From Phoenicibacter congonensis (lineage in GTDB: Bacteria; Actinomycetota; Coriobacteriia; Coriobacteriales; Eggerthellaceae), in assembly GCA_030530045.1 (NCBI GenBank), contig JAUMVS010000067.1, positions 1 through 7,570 on the forward strand: DNA of 7,570 bases, written 5' to 3'. How positions within the stretch are numbered: position 1 is the stretch's first letter; every line of letters starts with the position of its first letter. Positions 1 to 3,294 of the stretch are shown here, piece by piece. A program made the position numbers and the translations under genes. Under the pieces are notes generated by a model, which was given only the letters and a program-made list of their open reading frames with translations, did not search any database and was not told the DNA's origin.

Positions 1-45
1 ATTTAAATTCGAGAGTTTTCTTACTTTTACTAACTAACTTTTGAC

Positions 46-705
46 TTACTTAAGTCGTTTGTCGGTGCGTCTTGCGAGCGCAAGGCCGCCTTCCTGGAAA
101 ATTTGAACAATTACTACTAGCAGAAGAACTGTGATCAGCATAATGTCAGTTTGATATCTGTAGTAGCCGTAGTTGATTGCTACCGCGCCGAGGCCACCGC
201 CCCCGACAAAACCCGCCATTGCTGAGTAGCCAAGAATCGTCGCCAGGGAAATTGCTGCGCCCACCAGCAATGAAGGTCGCGCTTCTGGCAGGTAGACTTT
301 CGTAATAATTTGGAAAGTCGAAGTACCCATTGACTGCGCTGCTTCTACAACACCGGTGTTGACTTCCTTTAAGGAAGATTCAACCATTCTCGCAACATAG
401 GGTGCAGCTGCGACAATCAGTGGAACAACAGTTGCCTGAGTTCCAAGGGTCGTTCCGGCAACAATTCTCGTGAATGGCAAAATTGCAACGAGGAGAATTA
501 GGAAAGGAACTGAACGAAGCACATTAACAATTAATCCAACGATGAAGTTAATTGCAAAGTTTGGTCGGGTTCCCTCTTTGGAGGTGACGTACAAAAGCAC
601 GCCAAGAGGAATTCCGATGACATAGGCTACGAAGGTGGAGATTACCGTCATGTAGAGCGTTTCCCCCGTGGATGACACGAGCAGAGAGATTAGTTGATCG
701 TTCAT
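46..705 (-). CDS. metI: Methionine-type ABC transporter permease MetI
   Basis: Inner-membrane permease of a D-/L-methionine-type ABC importer; it forms the channel and is driven by MetN. The 219-residue protein has about five hydrophobic segments (roughly residues 16-40, 52-76, 92-108, 143-165, 188-205). It carries the MetI-like stretch NVLRSVPFLILLVAILPFTR and the cytoplasmic EAA coupling loop (EAAQSMG at 121-127, ending in YLPEA at 138-142). The frame is open for 38 codons further upstream, but that stretch lies inside metN. The ATG at 703-705 is chosen because GGAGG (715-719) lies 9 nt upstream and the metN stop is one base away, a typical coupled pair. The length is normal for MetI. Bases 1-45 after the stop show no terminator, so transcription may continue, perhaps into a metQ lipoprotein gene outside the window. 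The methionine substrate is inferred from family resemblance. Confidence 0.93.
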   Translation of the reverse strand: MNDQLISLLVSSTGETLYMTVISTFVAYVIGIPLGVLLYVTSKEGTRPNFAINFIVGLIVNVLRSVPFLILLVAILPFTRIVAGTTLGTQATVVPLIVAAAPYVARMVESSLKEVNTGVVEAAQSMGTSTFQIITKVYLPEARPSLLVGAAISLATILGYSAMAGFVGGGGLGAVAINYGYYRYQTDIMLITVLLLVVIVQIFQEGGLALARRTDKRLK

Positions 706-706
706 T

Positions 707-1459
707 TTAAATAGCCTCCACGAATTTTTCAGGGAAAAGCAATTTGTTGGTTGCCTCTGTTTTTGGGTTGGTAAATACTTCTGACACTGTCCCGACTTCG
801 CAAATCTCACCGCTGTCAATGACTGCTACACGGTCGCAAACTTGCTCAACCACAGCCATTTCGTGGGTAATGATTACGATGGTAACGTTTAGCTTTTCGT
901 TAAGTTTTTTTAAGAGAGCCAATACCGATTTAGTGGTAATTGGATCAAGTGCGCTTGTTGCCTCATCACAAAGGATAATGTCGGGGTCGGTCGCCAGGGC
1001 GCGTGCAATCGCTACACGCTGTTTCTGTCCGCCCGAAAGTTGGGAAGGATATGCGTTGGCTTTCTCAGTCAGACCGACCAGTTCAAGAAGCTCGGCGACT
1101 TTTTTATCAGCCTCAGCGCCAGAAACGCCGGCTACTTCAAGTGGAAAGCGAACATTTTTAGAAACTGTGCGCTGTTCCAGAAGATTGAATTGCTGAAAAA
1201 TCATTCCGATTTTTCTGCGTTTTTCGTTTAATTCTTTTCTGCTGAGTTCACAGAGATTCTGTCCATCGATCAAGACTTCACCAGAGTCAGGAGACTCCAA
1301 CAGATTAATGCAACGCACGAGTGTAGACTTGCCAGCGCCGCTGAATCCGATTACGCCGAAAACCTCATGGTCGTCAATTTTGAGGTTGACGTTTTTGAGA
1401 GCAGACGTCTTCGTCTTCTTCGATTCAAAAGTCTTATTTATGTTTTTAAGTTCGATCAT
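707..1459 (-). CDS. metN: Methionine-type ABC transporter ATPase MetN (short form)
   Basis: ATP-binding subunit of the MetNI importer, acting at the cytoplasmic face of the membrane. All ABC motifs are present: Walker A GFSGAGKST (38-46), Q-loop FQQFN (88-92), signature LSGGQ (141-145), Walker B IILCDE (161-166) and the switch histidine in ITHE (H199). MetN-typical stretches include FNLLEQRTV and DEATSALDP. At 250 residues it ends soon after the nucleotide-binding domain, whereas classic MetN proteins of about 340 residues add a C-terminal NIL/C2 domain that binds methionine and inhibits transport. The start is the ATG at 1457-1459, because GAGG (1466-1469) is 6 nt upstream and the protein then begins MIELKNINKTF like its relatives. 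An in-frame TTG at 1471 and ATG at 1465 overlap that site and are less likely. It is one base from metI and preceded by a probable methionine leader peptide. Confidence 0.93.
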   Translation of the reverse strand: MIELKNINKTFESKKTKTSALKNVNLKIDDHEVFGVIGFSGAGKSTLVRCINLLESPDSGEVLIDGQNLCELSRKELNEKRRKIGMIFQQFNLLEQRTVSKNVRFPLEVAGVSGAEADKKVAELLELVGLTEKANAYPSQLSGGQKQRVAIARALATDPDIILCDEATSALDPITTKSVLALLKKLNEKLNVTIVIITHEMAVVEQVCDRVAVIDSGEICEVGTVSEVFTNPKTEATNKLLFPEKFVEAI

Positions 1460-1465
1460 GGACAT

Positions 1466-1575
1466 CCTCAAACTATTAGTAGTAGTTGAAAAATTACAGA
1501 AAAAAAATGAAAAAGATATGAAATTTTGGAGTGGGGTTTTAGATATATGTAGGCCAAGGCCTACATCATTTGAGG
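1466..1575 (-). promoter_or_regulatory. Candidate translational attenuator: anti-SD in leader ORF pairs with metN ribosome-binding site
   Basis: In the minus-strand transcript, CCUCAAAU (1575 to 1568), which lies inside the Met-rich leader ORF, is complementary to GUUUGAGG (1473 to 1466), which contains the metN Shine-Dalgarno sequence. This gives seven Watson-Crick pairs plus a terminal U-G. The anti-SD lies between two Met-Met codon pairs. A ribosome stalled at either pair for lack of Met-tRNA would cover it and leave the metN site open; without a stalled ribosome the helix could close and block metN. A 20-nt hairpin (1547-1566) begins two bases after the anti-SD and could stack on the helix. 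The rest of the loop (1475-1546) contains one G. The complementarity is seen; the mechanism is inferred by analogy with leader-peptide translational attenuators such as erm genes. Confidence 0.45.
1547..1566. repeat. 20-bp perfect inverted repeat (hairpin or operator) upstream of metN
   Basis: On the minus strand the sequence ATGTAGGCCTTGGCCTACAT has 9-bp arms and a 2-nt centre. The TAG stop of the Met-rich leader ORF sits in the first arm. As RNA it is a G+C-rich hairpin in an otherwise very A+T-rich leader. No U-tract follows directly, so it is not a standard intrinsic terminator. As DNA it could be a dimeric repressor site: TATATC (1541-1546) follows immediately and could act as a -10, although I find no good -35 for it. 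I do not recognise it as the binding site of a known methionine regulator. Confidence 0.75.
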
Positions 1576-1614
1576 CATCATGAAGAAAATGTTTATGTTG
1601 AGAGTTGTCTTCAT
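1561..1614 (-). CDS. Putative Met-rich leader peptide upstream of metNI
   Basis: An 18-codon ORF, ATG to TAG, encodes MKTTLNINIFFMMPQMM. Five of its 17 residues are Met, and four of these form two Met-Met pairs just before the stop codon. It ends 102 bases before the metN start. Runs of codons for the end product next to the stop are the hallmark of ribosome-mediated attenuators (trp, his, leu and ilv leaders), and here the downstream genes encode a methionine-type importer. No Shine-Dalgarno sequence precedes it, but a -10-like element (1625-1630) would start transcription within a few bases of the ATG, so it could be read from a leaderless mRNA as is common in actinobacteria. The stop codon lies in the inverted repeat at 1547-1566. 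A chance ORF is possible in A+T-rich DNA, so translation is inferred. Confidence 0.5.
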   Translation of the reverse strand: MKTTLNINIFFMMPQMM

Positions 1615-1624
1615 TGCGTTAACT

Positions 1625-1652
1625 AGTCTACACCAAATGTTTTAAACAGCAA
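1625..1652 (-). promoter_or_regulatory. Candidate promoter of the metNI unit
   Basis: On the minus strand TTGCTG (1647-1652) is followed after 16 nt by TAGACT (1625-1630), which fits the loose TAnnnT -10 consensus. Transcription would start near 1617, zero to a few bases before the leader-peptide ATG at 1614. The -35 box is weak (TTG only). The resulting leader before metN would be about 160 nt long. Confidence 0.4.
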
Positions 1653-1666
1653 CGAAAAAATTTAAA

Positions 1667-1726
1667 TTTTCAGAAAAACGCTTTTCTTTCTCAGAAATTT
1701 CCAGCTAAAACAGCTACTTTTCAGAA
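1667..1726. repeat. Three spaced TTYTCAGAA copies upstream of the candidate met promoter
   Basis: On the plus strand TTTTCAGAA occurs at 1667-1675 and 1718-1726, with a near copy TTCTCAGAA at 1688-1696. Copy starts are 21 and 30 bp apart, close to whole helical turns, and all lie just upstream of the candidate -35 of the metNI promoter. They could be activator or regulator half-sites, but the region is A+T-rich and chance is plausible. Confidence 0.3.
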
Positions 1727-1825
1727 GCTTGCAATTGTTTCCAAACTGTTAAGTGGAGAGAAACAAATGGACCCCATGTTAACAAAACGAGAGCGAAAGC
1801 AAACCTGGGCTAGCAGATTTGGGCG

Positions 1826-1862
1826 AAAAAGGATTCCGCTAGCCTTGCGTGCTGCGGAATTC
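1826..1862 (-). terminator. Intrinsic terminator of the gtrA-CDF unit
   Basis: On the minus strand GAATTCCGC and GCGGAATCC pair (eight of nine positions), with an inner AGC/GCT extension, followed by five T residues (1826-1830). It begins 46 nt after the CDF stop codon. Confidence 0.8.
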
Positions 1863-1908
1863 TTTTGCAGGCCAAAGATGCAGTTCAGGTTTGGTTGCAG
1901 CGTTGAGC

Positions 1909-2796
1909 CTATGCTGGGTTTTCATGGACAGTAACGAATTTAATCATTGGGTAGGATTCCAAAATTGCCAAGCGAACATTTTCTGCATAGGCATGTGCAT
2001 CTTCGAGCGTGAGCTGGCCGTTAACGCGCACTTCAAGATCGATGCAAATCCTGTTACCAAAGCGGCGCGAACGCACCATGTCAACGCCTTCGATTCCGCG
2101 TTGGTTTGAGACAAATTCACGAAGCTCATCCTCAAATTCAAGACCAACAGAAACATCAAGCAGCTGGTTAAGGCTGTCTTTCAGAAGACCGACAGCAACG
2201 CCTGCGATAAAAAATGCGATGATTACGCTGGCAGCAGGCTCGAGAACAGGAACACCGAGCATGGAACCAGCGATGCCGATGAGAGCCGCGACCGAAGAAA
2301 TTGCGTCGGAACGGTGATGCCACGCATCGGCCATGAATGCATCGGACATGAGGATTTTTGCGTAGTGGCGCGTGTACCAAAACATCGCTTCTTTTGTGAT
2401 GATTGAAAATGCAGCAGCTAACAGGGCGATTGTCTCTGGCGCTTTCACAGTGCTAGTGCCATTGAGAATCTCGGTTGCACTTTCGACGCCGCCGATGCCA
2501 ATTCCAACGCCTGTAACAAGCAAAACCACACCAAGCAACATCGTAGCTAGCGACTCAAAGCGCTCGTGTCCATAGGGGTGACCCGAATCGGCGTTGCGCT
2601 TAGAAACTTTCACGCCTGCAAAAGCAATCGCAGTTGCAAACACGTCGGAGAGAGAATGAACAGCATCGGAAATCATCGCACTGGAATTTCCGAAAATGCC
2701 AGCTAGAAGCTTGAAAAGTGAGAGGGCAATGTTTCCAAAAACACCAACGCCGGTGACTTTGGAGATCATCTTTTTTTCGTCGGAGGTGCCTGTCAC
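1909..2796 (-). CDS. Cation diffusion facilitator (CDF) family metal efflux transporter
   Basis: Membrane antiporter that moves divalent metals, typically Zn2+, Fe2+ or Mn2+, out of the cytoplasm in exchange for protons. From the GTG start it is 295 residues, normal for the family. Family signatures are the TM2 metal site SDAVHSLSD (D44, H47, D51), the loop HPYGHERFE (73-81), the TM5 site DAWHHRSDA (H160, D164) and a soluble C-terminal domain (from about 213) ending in TVHENPA. HxxxD in both TM2 and TM5 resembles zinc-type CDFs, but the metal cannot be fixed from sequence alone. The frame stays open upstream to an ATG at 2847, but that stretch lies inside gtrA. The GTG at 2794-2796 has AAGGAG (2804-2809) 7 nt upstream and lies one base after the gtrA stop. 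It is the last gene of its unit. Confidence 0.93.
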   Translation of the reverse strand: MTGTSDEKKMISKVTGVGVFGNIALSLFKLLAGIFGNSSAMISDAVHSLSDVFATAIAFAGVKVSKRNADSGHPYGHERFESLATMLLGVVLLVTGVGIGIGGVESATEILNGTSTVKAPETIALLAAAFSIITKEAMFWYTRHYAKILMSDAFMADAWHHRSDAISSVAALIGIAGSMLGVPVLEPAASVIIAFFIAGVAVGLLKDSLNQLLDVSVGLEFEDELREFVSNQRGIEGVDMVRSRRFGNRICIDLEVRVNGQLTLEDAHAYAENVRLAILESYPMIKFVTVHENPA

Positions 2797-2797
2797 G

Positions 2798-3214
2798 CTA
2801 CTTCTCCTTTGCGAAAACCCACAGTTTTGCGAAGACATAATTGCCAACCGTAACTACGACTTGCACGATTAGCTTTGCGATTTTGTCGTTCATGTGAAAC
2901 ACGGTTACTGTTAAAAACATGATAGCCATGTCCATCAGCAGCGTGGCGACACGCGAGCCAACAAACGAGGTGAACTCTTTCAAAATTTCGTCGGATTTCG
3001 ACTGGAAGACATATCTTCTGTTTGTGATGTAGGCAAAGAGCACTGCGCAAATCCACGAGATGATGTTTGCGATTTGAAGCTGAATTGCATCTTCAGGGTT
3101 CAGGAACGTGAGAACGCACAGAAAATAGACGCCGAGCGAAACAATCGTCGTGCAAATTCCGACAATTAGATAGGCAAGAATCTCGCGATATTTCACAATT
3201 AGGTCTTTGAGCAT
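2798..3214 (-). CDS. GtrA-family four-TM membrane protein
   Basis: Small integral membrane protein of the GtrA family (PF04138). Some members take part in moving polyprenyl-phosphate-linked sugars across the membrane for cell-surface glycan modification; many have no proven role. The 138 residues fit the family length and show four hydrophobic segments (about 13-37, 46-66, 83-107, 112-133). Typical features are the ANIISWICAVLFAYITNRRYVF region (49-70), with its conserved N-R-x-x-V-F end, and the C-terminal NYVFAKLWVF. No glycosyltransferase partner is adjacent; the next gene is a CDF transporter starting one base after the stop, so the two are probably co-translated. There is no Shine-Dalgarno sequence upstream, and a strong -10 lies 6 nt before the ATG, implying a leaderless mRNA. 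The substrate is unknown. Confidence 0.88.
   Translation of the reverse strand: MLKDLIVKYREILAYLIVGICTTIVSLGVYFLCVLTFLNPEDAIQLQIANIISWICAVLFAYITNRRYVFQSKSDEILKEFTSFVGSRVATLLMDMAIMFLTVTVFHMNDKIAKLIVQVVVTVGNYVFAKLWVFAKEK
2804..2809 (-). promoter_or_regulatory. Ribosome-binding site that sets the GTG start of the CDF gene
   Basis: AAGGAG on the minus strand lies within the last codons of gtrA and 7 nt before GTG (2794-2796). No comparable site is evident before the upstream in-frame ATG codons, so the shorter protein is preferred. Confidence 0.8.
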
Positions 3215-3220
3215 CAGTAA

Positions 3221-3229
3221 ATTCTAGCA
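3221..3229 (-). promoter_or_regulatory. Extended -10 promoter giving probable leaderless gtrA mRNA
   Basis: The minus strand reads TGCTAGAAT, an extended -10 (TGn plus TAGAAT at 3221-3226), followed by 6 nt and then the gtrA ATG (3212-3214). Transcription would begin at or next to the A of the ATG. No clear -35 box is seen, which an extended -10 can tolerate. The site lies between the secDF terminator and gtrA, as expected for a new unit. Confidence 0.65.
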
Positions 3230-3246
3230 CTGTACCGCCCGAAACT

Positions 3247-3273
3247 AAAAAAGCGGCCCGGGAGGACCGCTTT
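3247..3273 (-). terminator. Intrinsic terminator of the ksgA-secDF unit
   Basis: On the minus strand AAAGCGG and CCGCTTT form a 7-bp stem, extended by CC/GG past one mismatch, with a 4-nt loop. A run of six T residues (3247-3252) partly forms the stem base and follows it. It begins 21 nt after the secDF stop codon. Confidence 0.9.
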
Positions 3274-3294
3274 AACGTTGTTGTTTTGAGGCGC

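Larger units (their letters stand above)
1472..1908. other. 437-bp intergenic region between metN and the CDF gene
   Basis: From high to low coordinates this gap holds the terminator of the gtrA-CDF unit (1826-1862), about 100 bases (1727-1825) where I see only a short inverted repeat arm at 1808-1814, the TTYTCAGAA copies, a candidate promoter, the Met-rich leader ORF, the 20-bp inverted repeat, and a G-poor tract (1475-1546). I looked for a SAM riboswitch or T-box and recognised neither. No further gene is supported here on either strand. Confidence 0.7.

Noticed and set aside
706..819. 38 extra N-terminal codons of metI
   Set aside because: The extension lies inside metN, lacks MetI-like sequence, and the ATG at 705 has a good SD and matches the family N-terminus.
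744..1196. 150-residue plus-strand ORF opposite metN
   Set aside because: It is antisense to a well-conserved ABC ATPase and has no domain of its own.
1460..1471. Upstream metN starts (TTG 1471, ATG 1465)
   Set aside because: They overlap the GAGG ribosome-binding site, which is correctly spaced only for the ATG at 1459.
1541..1546. TATATC as the main metN -10, with the palindrome as operator in the spacer
   Set aside because: No recognisable -35 lies 16-18 nt upstream, and the Met-rich ORF and anti-SD would then be left unexplained; kept only as an alternative.
1475..1826. SAM riboswitch or T-box upstream of metN
   Set aside because: No S-box core or T-box sequence is recognisable and no intrinsic terminator precedes metN; a covariance-model search would settle this.
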